NCBI RefSeq assembly: GCF_014651635.1
Contig: NZ_BMXG01000002.1
Coordinates: 1 to 64,000 of the forward strand
Source: Cerasicoccus arenae
Lineage (GTDB): Bacteria; Verrucomicrobiota; Verrucomicrobiia; Opitutales; Cerasicoccaceae
Direction: 5' to 3'
Length of the DNA: 64,000 nucleotides
The position numbers and the translations under genes are program-made. The notes beneath the pieces were generated by a model. The model did no database searches, was not told the origin of the DNA, and saw nothing but the letters and a program-made list of their open reading frames with translations. Positions 52,903 to 61,856 of this stretch are shown here, piece after piece; the stretch's first letter is position 1; every line of letters starts with the position of its first letter.

Positions 52903-54204
52903 TCAAGCGGCGCGTTTAACACAAGTCGGCATTGTTGATTGTCCGCTTAACCATGAATATACTTCATTGATTTGGCGTGCGATTCCTGTCCATCCATATT
53001 TTTCGAGGACCATTTGTCGACCGCGCCGTCCCATTTCTTTTCGCTGATGGTCGGTTAGGTTCATTGCCTCAAGCATTGCAGAGGCGAGGGGATCGACGCC
53101 AATGTCGACCCACCAGCCACATGAGTTTGTGGATATTTCCTTCCAAGGCGCACCCTTTGTTGTAATGACTGGAGTCTCGCAACCAAGTGCCTCAGCGACG
53201 GTTAGGCCAAAGTTTTCGGTATAGGTTGGAAGCACAAAAATATCCGCGTCATGGTATGTTTTCCATTTCGCTTCGTTGCTTTGGGGGCCGGTAAAGCTGA
53301 TGTCTTGCAATACGCCTAAGCGGCGCGCTAAACGCTCAATCTCTGACTGATGATTGTCTTCCTCGGGGCCAACTATTTGAATGCGCCAACCGGGTTGGCG
53401 TACTTTTGCCCATGCCTTAACCAAGTTGGTTAGCCCTTTTACTTTTTGAATTCGCCCCAAGAATAACAGAGTGCGTATTTCTGGGTGTGCGCGATGCTTT
53501 CTTTCTACATTGAGCTGTTCAAGGCGTTCGTTTGAAATGATCTCTACGCCATTGGGGATTACAGCGATGGGCGCTTTAATGCCTAAGTTGCGGAGATGCT
53601 GCATCTCAATATCTGCAGTTGCGTGCAAGCAATTGGCATTTTGGAGGATCCGCTTTTGGTAAAGCCGCCAAGCCATAGCTTTTTTGATTTGCTTATGCCG
53701 CATTGCCCAAGGAGCAGCCATCCCTCTTGGTGAGACAACATATGGCACATTTGCGTTTTGAGCGAAGCGTGGACCTGCATTGAGAAACGGAAGCCAAAGC
53801 CCGTTCACATGGATGATGGAACGACTCTTTACGGCAATTCGTGTTTGAAGATATTCGTCTGCGTTGCGCGCATTAGCACTGAGCAGAAAGCATTCTGGCC
53901 CGTCCATGGTGATGGGGGCCGCGCTATTGCGCGAAATGATAGAGACATCAATGCCTTGCGACGCTAATTCGCAGCAAACCTGCGGAACTGAACGAGAAAG
54001 ACCACCTGAGCTGGCGTCCAAATCTTTGACGAAGTGATATACACTTAGCGGTGAAGTGTTATTTCCAGGATGCCTTGGCCATTTCGCGGACCGATTAGTC
54101 GAGCGATCCGTAGACTTTGTGCCCGTAGCAAGGCTGTCTTGGATTAATCCAGCAGTGGAATGTTTGGCGAAAACGGGAGCCGTGTTTTTTAGTAGTGTAG
54201 TCAT
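52903..54204 (-). CDS. Glycosyltransferase family 4 protein
   Basis: The 433-residue protein contains the GT4 core: LDASSGGLSRSVPQ, IPNGVEI, LFLGRIQKVKGLTNLVKAW, and VLPTYTENFGLTVAEALGCE with the conserved Glu pair, then the GMA-like C-terminal helix. It is a GT-B retaining transferase in the cytoplasm, building the repeat unit of a surface polysaccharide. The first 50 residues, before SVYHFVKD, are unlike the family and overlap the open frame at 54095-54448. No later ATG, GTG or TTG is in frame before the core, so the long start at 54204 is kept. Confidence 0.92.
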   Translation of the reverse strand: MTTLLKNTAPVFAKHSTAGLIQDSLATGTKSTDRSTNRSAKWPRHPGNNTSPLSVYHFVKDLDASSGGLSRSVPQVCCELASQGIDVSIISRNSAAPITMDGPECFLLSANARNADEYLQTRIAVKSRSIIHVNGLWLPFLNAGPRFAQNANVPYVVSPRGMAAPWAMRHKQIKKAMAWRLYQKRILQNANCLHATADIEMQHLRNLGIKAPIAVIPNGVEIISNERLEQLNVERKHRAHPEIRTLLFLGRIQKVKGLTNLVKAWAKVRQPGWRIQIVGPEEDNHQSEIERLARRLGVLQDISFTGPQSNEAKWKTYHDADIFVLPTYTENFGLTVAEALGCETPVITTKGAPWKEISTNSCGWWVDIGVDPLASAMLEAMNLTDHQRKEMGRRGRQMVLEKYGWTGIARQINEVYSWLSGQSTMPTCVKRAA

Positions 54205-54448
54205 TAGCGCGTTCGTTAGCCAGTTTAAGTAGTGGCGAGATCTGTAGGACCTCGCAGAGCAGCTTTACATAATACGCATGGTGGGTGATTTCGTTCCGCA
54301 GCTGAGTCACCATGCCTCCAATAGGTCTGAGTTTATCTGTATGTTGAGATACCCTGTCCATATTGATGCCTTCAGCACATACTATACCAGAAGAGAACCT
54401 TTCTAGAGCCTCCAAGTGGTGTGCAGTATGCCGCAGTTTTTTACTCAT
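54095..54448 (-). CDS. Doubtful small open frame upstream of the glycosyltransferase
   Basis: An ATG at 54448 opens 117 codons that overlap the first 110 bases of the glycosyltransferase gene in another frame. The first 85 codons (MSKKLRHTAHHLEALERFSS onward) look plausible, with conserved-looking LRNEITHHAYYVKLLCEV. It may be a real small gene, with the overlap a result of an N-terminal misstart of the glycosyltransferase, or a remnant. No family is recognised. Confidence 0.35.
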   Translation of the reverse strand: MSKKLRHTAHHLEALERFSSGIVCAEGINMDRVSQHTDKLRPIGGMVTQLRNEITHHAYYVKLLCEVLQISPLLKLANERANDYTTKKHGSRFRQTFHCWINPRQPCYGHKVYGSLD

Positions 54449-54500
54449 TATTTTTACAACTAGCTAATTTGGGTAGGCTTGGCGAGTCTTGAATTTTCTG

Positions 54501-55898
54501 TTAATTTACCGCGCTGATTTGATCGGTAGCATCGTCTTCATTATCGTCTTCGTCTTCATCATCAGTCTCAATTTCTTGATTGATTTGATCAGGAACCAAG
54601 AAATGGTGCAGGCAGGTATATACCAAATAAGCCACGATCGATCCTTTGATTAGCTGATTTAACACTACGAGTAGCTCCGTTTCTGCTTTAATGGCTTGGT
54701 AGAAAACCAGTGGTATCCAGAACAGGAATGCGATGTCTCGGTGCGTAAATCGAGTAACAATACGGTAAATCGTGGCGTAAGCTAGCCCCCAGATGAACAT
54801 GAATATGGCTCCCCCAAACGAGCCATAGTTGCCATAAGCTTCACCCAAGATACTAATGCCCATGGAAGTGTTGCTCTCTAATCTGAGCCCAGTAAAATGT
54901 TCAAAGTTTATTTTTCCCCCTGCGAGTGCCTTGTTCTTCATGATGGCACGAGGAAAAATTGAGCTAATTACAGCTTCTTTGATTGTATCTCCGTTGGCAT
55001 ACGGTTCAACCATTGGGACATTTAGCATGATTGCTGAAATAATCCAACCTTGGTTGATACGCTGTCCAGCTGCTTTCAGTGATTGCTCATTAAAGAACGC
55101 CTGGTTGCGGACGATTTTGTCGTAGGCGACTGCAAAAAGAGAAGCGTCGCGCCCTGACCATACTTGGGCGCGATAGTCTGCCTTGACCAACTGGATTGTG
55201 AATACACAAATGAATCCGGCAGTGAAAAATACAGCTTTTTTGGATGCCGACCATTTTATGGTTTGATACCAAAAGCATGCGATTAAGCTGACCCAAATGA
55301 TGAGGTCATGAAACATCGCCGATTCCGCACTCCGCACGACCAATGTTCCGATTGAGAAAATGATCAGCAGATACCGCATCCGGTGTCCGGAGAAGAGGAA
55401 GTATATTGCCCCAACATAGCGTAACTGAGTAAGCAGAAAGAAGAAAAATGCTAAACTGCCTGGGACGCGACCTGCAATTAGCTGGGCGACCAAGCTGATT
55501 ATCAATAAGGCGATGCCTCGTCGAAAATAGATTTCTTCCTTAAGTGTTGAAAGCTTTAGCGCCTGCCACTGATCCATAGGCCACATGAACAATGCGGCTA
55601 AGTAGAAACACGTGCCTGGAATTGCATAGGAGAAATATCGTGCGGCATCGACATACATTTCATAACGCAAGTCTGTCGAACCATATCGGTAACCAATCAC
55701 GGGGCCTACCAACCACTGAAGTGTGGCGATACAGGCCGTGATCTCAATAATCGGAATGTGCGTTTCCAGTGCCCGATAGAAAGCCAGAAACATTAGACCA
55801 AAGACTGCCAATGCGAGAATGTCGTTGGGCGCAATCTGGAAACTACCCAGAAAGCCAGCAAACAACAGTGATCCGATTAATGTACCGCGGAAATTCAT
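54501..55898 (-). CDS. Polysaccharide polymerase-like membrane protein
   Basis: From the ATG at 55898, overlapping the previous stop by four bases (ATGA), the protein is 465 residues with about ten membrane segments and a long periplasmic loop (NQAFFNEQSLKAAGQRINQ to FTGLRLESNTSMGISILGEA). The segment ESNTSMGISILGEAYGNYG resembles the loop of Wzy/EpsG-like polymerases. A highly acidic tail (DDEDEDDNEDD) closes the protein. It would polymerise the repeat unit assembled by the neighbouring transferases. Confidence 0.75.
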   Translation of the reverse strand: MNFRGTLIGSLLFAGFLGSFQIAPNDILALAVFGLMFLAFYRALETHIPIIEITACIATLQWLVGPVIGYRYGSTDLRYEMYVDAARYFSYAIPGTCFYLAALFMWPMDQWQALKLSTLKEEIYFRRGIALLIISLVAQLIAGRVPGSLAFFFFLLTQLRYVGAIYFLFSGHRMRYLLIIFSIGTLVVRSAESAMFHDLIIWVSLIACFWYQTIKWSASKKAVFFTAGFICVFTIQLVKADYRAQVWSGRDASLFAVAYDKIVRNQAFFNEQSLKAAGQRINQGWIISAIMLNVPMVEPYANGDTIKEAVISSIFPRAIMKNKALAGGKINFEHFTGLRLESNTSMGISILGEAYGNYGSFGGAIFMFIWGLAYATIYRIVTRFTHRDIAFLFWIPLVFYQAIKAETELLVVLNQLIKGSIVAYLVYTCLHHFLVPDQINQEIETDDEDEDDNEDDATDQISAVN

Positions 55899-57007
55899 AA
55901 TGAAAGTTGATCCAATAGAGGAGCGATAGCTGCCTCGCAACTATAGTCTGACCCGGTGGTTTTTGCTTCAGGCGGTATTAATACAGGAGGCTGAAAGTCG
56001 TCCAGCGACGAAAAATCCATTTTCCGTAATGGTGGTGTTGGCTGGCGTTCCGCAAATTCACTGATCTGCTTCATTTCCTGAGGATACCATGTCTCAAGGC
56101 CAGCTGCCCAATATTCGAACAATTTATTAGGTGCGTTGTAGATGAAATTAATTGTATTTCCGCGGTAAAGTATAAGACCGACATCATATTTACCAAGCTG
56201 TTGCGGAAGCTCATCGTAGCTCCATCCTTTTGGATTAGTTGCTACGTTGGGATAGGCCATTTTATTGAGCCATTCCCATATTGCGGGTTCGATGTTATAG
56301 CCGCTGATCATCAGAGTGACATCGTCGGGATGGCGTGCTACCCATTCGACGATCTCCTTAATGTATGTGTCACGAAATGAAGCCGAACCCACAAACAGCA
56401 TCCGAACTGGCTTGGTTTTCTTAGTGGCCGTGGACTCCGGGTGCCAAGACCGAGGAGGATAGTTAGGCCAAACCTTGAGTTTGGCCGTTGCTAGTTTGGG
56501 ATTATCTCTTTGCAGAAATTGCAGCCGATTCTCGTTTGTTTGAGAAATCCACAGAGCTCTTGGAAACAAATGTTTTTTTTCTAGTTTACTGGCCAACTGC
56601 ACATTTCGCATGCCCTTTCGTTGATAATCAACGGGCGCATAGTATTCATGGTGGTGGATGAATAACTTAGCGCGTCCACCCAGTAGGTAATAATAGAACC
56701 AAACGGCGAGGGCCGAGTGAGGTTCAACTGAAATGATCGCATCCGCTTTTGATCGCTTTATGGCGCGCGCGCAATACCAGTGCCATGTATAGCTCTGAGC
56801 CACTCGCTTAAAAATATTGTCCGTTTTAACTACAAACTGCGGCCTTTCAATCGCGACACCACGGCACTCAAACGGCTGTCGGTTTTTCAGATTCTTACTG
56901 GTCCACACCGTCAGTTGAACGTCTTGCTTGCTGGCAAGTATTCGAATGGTATTGGTGGCCGGCGGATAATATTCGATCGGCAGAATGTGGACGTAAGCGA
57001 TATTCAT
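55895..57007 (-). CDS. Glycosyltransferase (GT4-like)
   Basis: The 370-residue protein starts MNIAYVHILPIEYYPPATNT. It has a GT-B layout: an N-terminal domain with VEPHSALAVWFYYYLLGG, a central RMLFVGSASFRDTYIKEIVE entry, and a C-terminal site NAPNKLFEYWAAGLE, whose Lys-Leu-Phe-Glu block is typical of NDP-sugar binding. It lacks the usual EGxxxxxxE motif, so it is a divergent GT4-like enzyme. It overlaps the polymerase gene by four bases and follows the next transferase gene by two. Confidence 0.83.
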   Translation of the reverse strand: MNIAYVHILPIEYYPPATNTIRILASKQDVQLTVWTSKNLKNRQPFECRGVAIERPQFVVKTDNIFKRVAQSYTWHWYCARAIKRSKADAIISVEPHSALAVWFYYYLLGGRAKLFIHHHEYYAPVDYQRKGMRNVQLASKLEKKHLFPRALWISQTNENRLQFLQRDNPKLATAKLKVWPNYPPRSWHPESTATKKTKPVRMLFVGSASFRDTYIKEIVEWVARHPDDVTLMISGYNIEPAIWEWLNKMAYPNVATNPKGWSYDELPQQLGKYDVGLILYRGNTINFIYNAPNKLFEYWAAGLETWYPQEMKQISEFAERQPTPPLRKMDFSSLDDFQPPVLIPPEAKTTGSDYSCEAAIAPLLDQLSL

Positions 57008-57009
57008 GA

Positions 57010-58032
57010 TCAGTTCGTCGCTAGAACCCCCGTTTGCTCAAGCAAGGATTGTAGGATGCTGCGGTAATCACGTTGATCCCTTTTGACTCGGGCCTCGCCA
57101 GCGGCGGCCATTTTTTCCATTCGTGAGCTATCCTGAAGGAGGGCCTTTAACAACCCAGCCAGCTCGTTATAATCCTGAAAGAAAAGTGCCTCTTGGTCTG
57201 AAAAAAACGACTGAGTTTCGCTGTTTTTTTCGGTTGCCAGAATTGTACCGCAAGCTGGGATTTCGAATGTTCGAGTGGTGTGCAGCTCAGGAAAGCGTTT
57301 GGATACCAGGCCCAGGCTAATCCAAGATTGCGAGAGAAGCTGGGCGTAATCTTCACCGAATACTGCATTGCCGATGTAATGGAAATCAGGATTGTTGGGA
57401 TGGCGTTGCTGGAATCCATCCCATCCGAAGCCTGCGATACGCACAGGAATACCTGCTTTCAATAGCTCTTCGACGCACGTTTCTCGATCTGGCTCGCAAA
57501 GGCCTACAAACACAGCTTCGAGGCGCTTTTCGGATGCGGGCGTCCGTGGAGAATGGAGGGTGTTATCGTAGCCTTGAGTTGTCATGATCAAGCGATCAGC
57601 TGGCAACCACTTTAGATATTCGTTTGCCTCAAATGACTTCGTAGATATCGCCCAGTCGTAGAATTGAAGTGACCGATTGAATGCTTGGGAACGGTTGGTG
57701 TGGTAAGCGGTGTCTGGCGTGTAATGTATCAGCGTTTCTGCATGCTGACGCATTATTTTGGTCGTATTGAAGGACAGGTAGGCGGCTTTATCTACCCAGA
57801 TGAGATCCTGCTTTTCGGTGAGCTTTTGTTTCACCAGCTTGTTCGTTTGGCTGATGACAGGCCCTAGTTTTGCGCGGAAAGACAGTGTTTTTGCCCATCG
57901 CGGAGCGGTTAAGTAGGGTGGGTGGGTATCGATCCAAGACCATTCCCAGCCAGGGGTCAGTGATCGGAGGACGTCGGCGCGCATACGTGAAGTCGTACCT
58001 GGCGTCAGGATGCCAATGTAAGTTGCTTTCAT
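57010..58032 (-). CDS. CgeB-like glycosyltransferase
   Basis: From the ATG at 58032, one base after the preceding stop, the protein is 340 residues; a frame runs to 58155 with an Arg-rich leader that is not family-like. The C-terminal domain has the Glyco_trans_1_2 signature HTTRTFEIPACGTILATEKN followed by FFQDYNELAGLLKALLQD. The N-terminal domain has MKATYIGILTPGTTSRMRAD. It is a GT-B transferase of unknown sugar specificity. Confidence 0.85.
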   Translation of the reverse strand: MKATYIGILTPGTTSRMRADVLRSLTPGWEWSWIDTHPPYLTAPRWAKTLSFRAKLGPVISQTNKLVKQKLTEKQDLIWVDKAAYLSFNTTKIMRQHAETLIHYTPDTAYHTNRSQAFNRSLQFYDWAISTKSFEANEYLKWLPADRLIMTTQGYDNTLHSPRTPASEKRLEAVFVGLCEPDRETCVEELLKAGIPVRIAGFGWDGFQQRHPNNPDFHYIGNAVFGEDYAQLLSQSWISLGLVSKRFPELHTTRTFEIPACGTILATEKNSETQSFFSDQEALFFQDYNELAGLLKALLQDSSRMEKMAAAGEARVKRDQRDYRSILQSLLEQTGVLATN

Positions 58033-58033
58033 G

Positions 58034-59164
58034 CTAGGCAAGGCACATCTTGATCCGGTCGGCCATTTGCGCGCCGATGACTTTCCACGTGGATTTTTGC
58101 ATCGCGGTATCTCGTGCTTGTTGGCGCATTGCGCGGTAAATCTCAGGTTGTTCAATGAGGTATGAGATTTTTTGCACCAAGTCCTTGGGAGTGATTGGAG
58201 GGTCTAGGAGGAGTCCTGTTTCGCCATCCATTACCAGTTCCGGGATACCAAATTTCCGCACGCTGATAGCCGGGCATCCAAAGGTGGCTGCTTCAGTCAG
58301 CACGAGTGGGTTGGTATCTTCTCGGGTCGGGTGAATAATGAGGAACGCGTTGGCGTAAATGCTCTCGAAACGAGCTAACTCCTCCGGAACATCGGGGCTC
58401 AGTTTACCCACATACTCAATTTGCGGAAAGGCTCGCCAGCGGTCATTTGGGGGGGGGCCGCCAACTATCGTCCAGTGAAGTTCGGGATACTGCGTTACTA
58501 ACTGCTCGAAGGCGTTCAATAAAATATCGCCGCCTTTCTGTTCGAAGTTCATGGCGATGGTCACCAAATTCAGGGAATGGCCATCCCAGACGTCCGAGGG
58601 GGGGGGGGGGAGGACACCGCCTCGCCCGAGAGCGACATAGTGCTCGCCTGATAGTTGATAGGCCTCGCGGGCTCGATCCAGACCCCATTGAGACTCAAAA
58701 AACACCGTTTCGGCACCTTCGAGGAATTGCGCTTCTTCGGCCCAAATCCGTCTGAGGTCTTTTTGATTAAAGTCGTTGATAGACAATCCGTTATGGAAAA
58801 ACGTGTGAAAAACGACGTCAAGATAGACAAAATACGGGCGTTGTGGGCGACATCGGCTCCACCGTGCGGCAGATCGGAAAAACACGGCATCTAGGCAGTT
58901 TGCATCCAGTTGCCGCACTTGTTCGGCATTCCTGTTCAGCGTATTGGGGGAAAAATAGGCAAAGCGGCCTGGCTGGCGCAGGATTTTGCGCTGGAGCCGG
59001 GACCAGAGTTGCTCGCCCCAAGGAACCGATGGTTTATAGACCAAGGGTTCAATTTCGTCAAAATGCGCTTTGAGTTGCTGATAAGCATGCCAGCTCACCG
59101 CATAGCTACCACCACCAGAGGGCTGGAGATCTAAATCGGTGATGAATGCAAGTTTTGCGCACAT
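58034..59164 (-). CDS. Glycosyltransferase family 4 protein with long C tract
   Basis: From the ATG at 59164 the protein is 376 residues; an upstream TTG at 59188 is unlikely. Core segments are VFFESQWGLDRAREAY, VTIAMNFEQKGGDILLNAFE, TIVGGPPPNDRW and FLIIHPTREDTNPLVLTEAA, the GT4 donor-binding region. Two plus-strand G tracts, G13 (58598-58610) and G9 (58449-58457), encode the Pro runs in GVLPPPPSD and GGPPPND. A length change in either would truncate the enzyme in its C-terminal half. It is followed after one base by the next transferase gene. Confidence 0.9.
   Translation of the reverse strand: MCAKLAFITDLDLQPSGGGSYAVSWHAYQQLKAHFDEIEPLVYKPSVPWGEQLWSRLQRKILRQPGRFAYFSPNTLNRNAEQVRQLDANCLDAVFFRSAARWSRCRPQRPYFVYLDVVFHTFFHNGLSINDFNQKDLRRIWAEEAQFLEGAETVFFESQWGLDRAREAYQLSGEHYVALGRGGVLPPPPSDVWDGHSLNLVTIAMNFEQKGGDILLNAFEQLVTQYPELHWTIVGGPPPNDRWRAFPQIEYVGKLSPDVPEELARFESIYANAFLIIHPTREDTNPLVLTEAATFGCPAISVRKFGIPELVMDGETGLLLDPPITPKDLVQKISYLIEQPEIYRAMRQQARDTAMQKSTWKVIGAQMADRIKMCLA
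58449..58457. repeat. Homopolymer tract G9
   Basis: Nine consecutive G inside the glycosyltransferase gene, encoding GGPPPND. Confidence 0.92.
58598..58610. repeat. Homopolymer tract G13
   Basis: Thirteen consecutive G inside the glycosyltransferase gene, encoding VLPPPPSD. It is one of the three longest tracts of the window and the strongest candidate for an on/off switch of a surface enzyme. Confidence 0.93.
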
Positions 59165-59198
59165 TTCCCGCACAACATCGACGCTCAACGGTCATCAT

Positions 59199-60203
59199 TC
59201 AAGCCGTTTCGATTCGCTGGACCCGCTGTCTCTCCTTGCGGGCGAGAATCGCTGACCAGCCATATTGGTAGATAAATGACTGAAGGCGGCGAATGTTCTT
59301 CCAGCCAAGTATCGGCAAGAGCACTTGCAACGCCCGCCCTCCCTGAATGCGTAGCTTGCTGCCTCCTAGTTGGTGGACAGCTTTTTCGGCCTGTATGGCA
59401 ATTTCAGGGAAATCGGGGAAAAATTGATAGAGCCACATCTGATAGCGATCAGCGCAGATGCGACGGATACGTTCGCTGTTTTCGCGAGCTAGCAGGAGGT
59501 CGCAGCCGAGCGATGTGGTCAGATAGGCGGACGCCATTGCTTTTTGACCGCGGGTGCCACTGAGGGTTGGTGTCAGATTTTTACGGTAGGCGTAGAGCGC
59601 CTTATCTGCCCAACGAACGCCTTCCGAATGCAGAAGCAGGCGAATGCTGAACTCGAAATCATTATTGAGACTGAGTTGCGAATTCCAGCCGCCTGCTTGG
59701 GCGATGATTGCCTTGGGGATTAGCCATTTCCAGCCACCCATCATTCCCTCGTTGTGTGCGAGTGAATCGTAGAGCCACTCCAGCGGGTCATCGTAGTTAC
59801 GATTGGTCGTCTCGATTCTGGCTTTGGCGAGGTTTTTGTCTTCAACAAAGTAGCCCCAATGGCAATCTGCCAAGCAGCGCGGGGAGTCGCGTAGCGCATC
59901 AATTTGTGCCTCCAGGTGTCCGGGCATGAGGGCGTCATCCGCGTCCACAAATTTAATATAGCTCCCCGTTGCTTCCTGAAGGCCGCGATTCAACGCTGCT
60001 GACTGTCCAGCATTGGCTTGTCGGATGAGCCGAATACGTGGATCGCCGAAATTGGTAATGATCTCCGCAGTGGCGTCGCGGGAGCCGTCATCTACGACGA
60101 TGATTTCGAGTTCAGAGTAGGACTGTTCACAAACGGACGTCAGCGAAGTCTTAATCCATTCTTCGGCGTTATAGGCGGCAATGATGACCGATATCAGACT
60201 CAT
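59199..60203 (-). CDS. Glycosyltransferase family 2 protein
   Basis: The 334-residue protein starts ISVIIAAYNAEEWIKTSLTS, then IIVVDDGSRDAT, AGQSAALNRGLQEA and the DXD-type motif FVDADDALMP (about 86-95). These are the inverting GT-A signatures of family 2. After residue 240 a helical segment follows instead of a membrane anchor. It is separated from the following GT4 gene by 34 bases. The acceptor sugar is unknown. Confidence 0.93.
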   Translation of the reverse strand: MSLISVIIAAYNAEEWIKTSLTSVCEQSYSELEIIVVDDGSRDATAEIITNFGDPRIRLIRQANAGQSAALNRGLQEATGSYIKFVDADDALMPGHLEAQIDALRDSPRCLADCHWGYFVEDKNLAKARIETTNRNYDDPLEWLYDSLAHNEGMMGGWKWLIPKAIIAQAGGWNSQLSLNNDFEFSIRLLLHSEGVRWADKALYAYRKNLTPTLSGTRGQKAMASAYLTTSLGCDLLLARENSERIRRICADRYQMWLYQFFPDFPEIAIQAEKAVHQLGGSKLRIQGGRALQVLLPILGWKNIRRLQSFIYQYGWSAILARKERQRVQRIETA

Positions 60204-60209
60204 AATGGC

Positions 60210-61091
60210 CTAGTAGTAGGCTTTGAGGCCAGTCAGCATTTCGCTGAACGTTAGTTTGGAGTCTCGGTATGCGCTTCGGGCTAACGAGAGATTTCGGCTT
60301 TTTAAGGCTAAGGCGAGGATACGTCGTGCGTGGTGCTGTTGCACGCGTCGCTTTGCCATTTCAGAATCTGTTGAGCTGAGCGGGCATTCGGGGCTTTGCA
60401 GTGCGTTGATTACCGCTTGATGGCCGAGCACGAGGTATTCTTTTTGTGCCGGCGCACTGCGAAATTCTTGCCCCTCATGTACTCGCCACCAAACCAAAGA
60501 GGGTGGGAACAGAATGACTGGCCAGCGGGCGGCTAGGCGTAGCCACATGTCGTTATCACTGGCAACGCCGAAGGCCTGAAAGCAGCCGACGTCATTAAAA
60601 GCATTTCGACGCATGATTGCGCCGGATGGGCCGCAGGATAGGCAGCCTCGCTCTAGAAAATGTTTGTGGTAGGCTTCCTTGGGCGAAATGAGCCAGGGAT
60701 ATGGTTTCTCGGCTTGGAGATCTGAATGAGACAGGCCTAGTGCGGCATCGGGATGGGCTTCCATTGCTTCGACCATGATCGCGAGGCTGTGCGGGTAGAT
60801 CAGATCGTCGGCATCGACATACTTGATGTATTTGCCTTGGGCCAGCGATGCGGCGCGATTACGATTTGGATAATCACGTAGATTCTTGGCGTTGAAATAT
60901 GCCTGAACGCGGGAGTCCTTGGCCGCGATGTCCTTCATTAATGCCGCCGAACTGTCCGTCGAGCAATCGTCCACCATGATGACCTCAAGGTCTTCGAAGG
61001 TGGATTGAAGAATGCTCTCTACACAGGCCTCAAGGTAGGCTTCACGGTTATAGACCGTTACGAGAACGGAAACTGTTGGCGGGCTACTCAT
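60210..61091 (-). CDS. Glycosyltransferase family 2 protein
   Basis: The 293-residue protein has VSVLVTVYNREAYLEACVES, VIMVDDCSTDSSA, FNAKNLRDYPNRNRAASLAQ and YVDADDLIYPHSLAIM, a GT-A family 2 enzyme. The C-terminal helices match those of neighbouring family members. It starts MSSPPT at 61091 and ends six bases before the next gene. It probably adds one sugar of the repeat unit. Confidence 0.93.
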   Translation of the reverse strand: MSSPPTVSVLVTVYNREAYLEACVESILQSTFEDLEVIMVDDCSTDSSAALMKDIAAKDSRVQAYFNAKNLRDYPNRNRAASLAQGKYIKYVDADDLIYPHSLAIMVEAMEAHPDAALGLSHSDLQAEKPYPWLISPKEAYHKHFLERGCLSCGPSGAIMRRNAFNDVGCFQAFGVASDNDMWLRLAARWPVILFPPSLVWWRVHEGQEFRSAPAQKEYLVLGHQAVINALQSPECPLSSTDSEMAKRRVQQHHARRILALALKSRNLSLARSAYRDSKLTFSEMLTGLKAYY

Positions 61092-61109
61092 CAGCGAAAG
61101 TCCATCTGG

Positions 61110-61856
61110 CTATTGGGCATTCGTCAAGCGACGCCATGCGCGAACTGGTAAGCTGTGGCTGATTTTTCGTGGATCGATTTGCCAGCGTACCTTGTGGGAT
61201 GATCGCAAATTATGCCAAGGTGTTTGCCAAGCAGGCAGTAAATTATGTGGCCAAAGATACCGGTACGGCGCATCAACAAATCCTTGCTGATTCGTCTCGG
61301 CGTATTCCCGCGGCTCCTCGTTGTGTTGATGGTGGCACGTCACGCTAAAGGCGGGATTGAGCGTTTCATAGTTGGCCGCTTGTAGCTCATACAGGAGTCG
61401 ATTATCGCAACGAGGGGCACCCAAAAGAAAGTCTCCTGAGATGTCACGCAGTTCTCCGCGAAACGCCCAAGCATCCTGACTGTCGTTCCGATCAAAAAGG
61501 ACCGAGCCTGATTTGCGACAATCCCAACGCGCCAAGGCCCAGCATTGATTTGACTTCAGGAATTGCTCAGCTAGCACGATTGATTGATCAAACCAAATAT
61601 CGGTATTGGCAATCAGCGCAATGTCATCCGGCCCTTGTCGTTCCTTAATCCAGACAAAGAAATCAGTAAAATTCGGTCGAGATGCGATATCGCGCACTTG
61701 GAGTTTCTCCGAAGAAGGCAAGTCAGCCTGACCTTCACGCAGTATGCACACTTGGCCCAATGCCGGGTTTTTCAGATTGTTCTCCAAAGCCAGTGACATT
61801 TCACCGTGGCGGTTTGGATCGGCACAGGGATACCATGTAGTGAAGAGCCGTATCAT
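61110..61856 (-). CDS. Glycosyltransferase-like protein
   Basis: The 248-residue protein starts MIRLFTTWYPCADPNRHGEM and has IALIANTDIWFDQSIVLAEQ, a GT-A-like acidic motif (NTDIWFD), and HHQHNEEPREY. It overlaps the upstream GT2 gene by four bases (ATGA). It appears related to small GT-A-fold proteins of capsule loci, but I cannot name the family. Confidence 0.65.
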   Translation of the reverse strand: MIRLFTTWYPCADPNRHGEMSLALENNLKNPALGQVCILREGQADLPSSEKLQVRDIASRPNFTDFFVWIKERQGPDDIALIANTDIWFDQSIVLAEQFLKSNQCWALARWDCRKSGSVLFDRNDSQDAWAFRGELRDISGDFLLGAPRCDNRLLYELQAANYETLNPAFSVTCHHQHNEEPREYAETNQQGFVDAPYRYLWPHNLLPAWQTPWHNLRSSHKVRWQIDPRKISHSLPVRAWRRLTNAQ

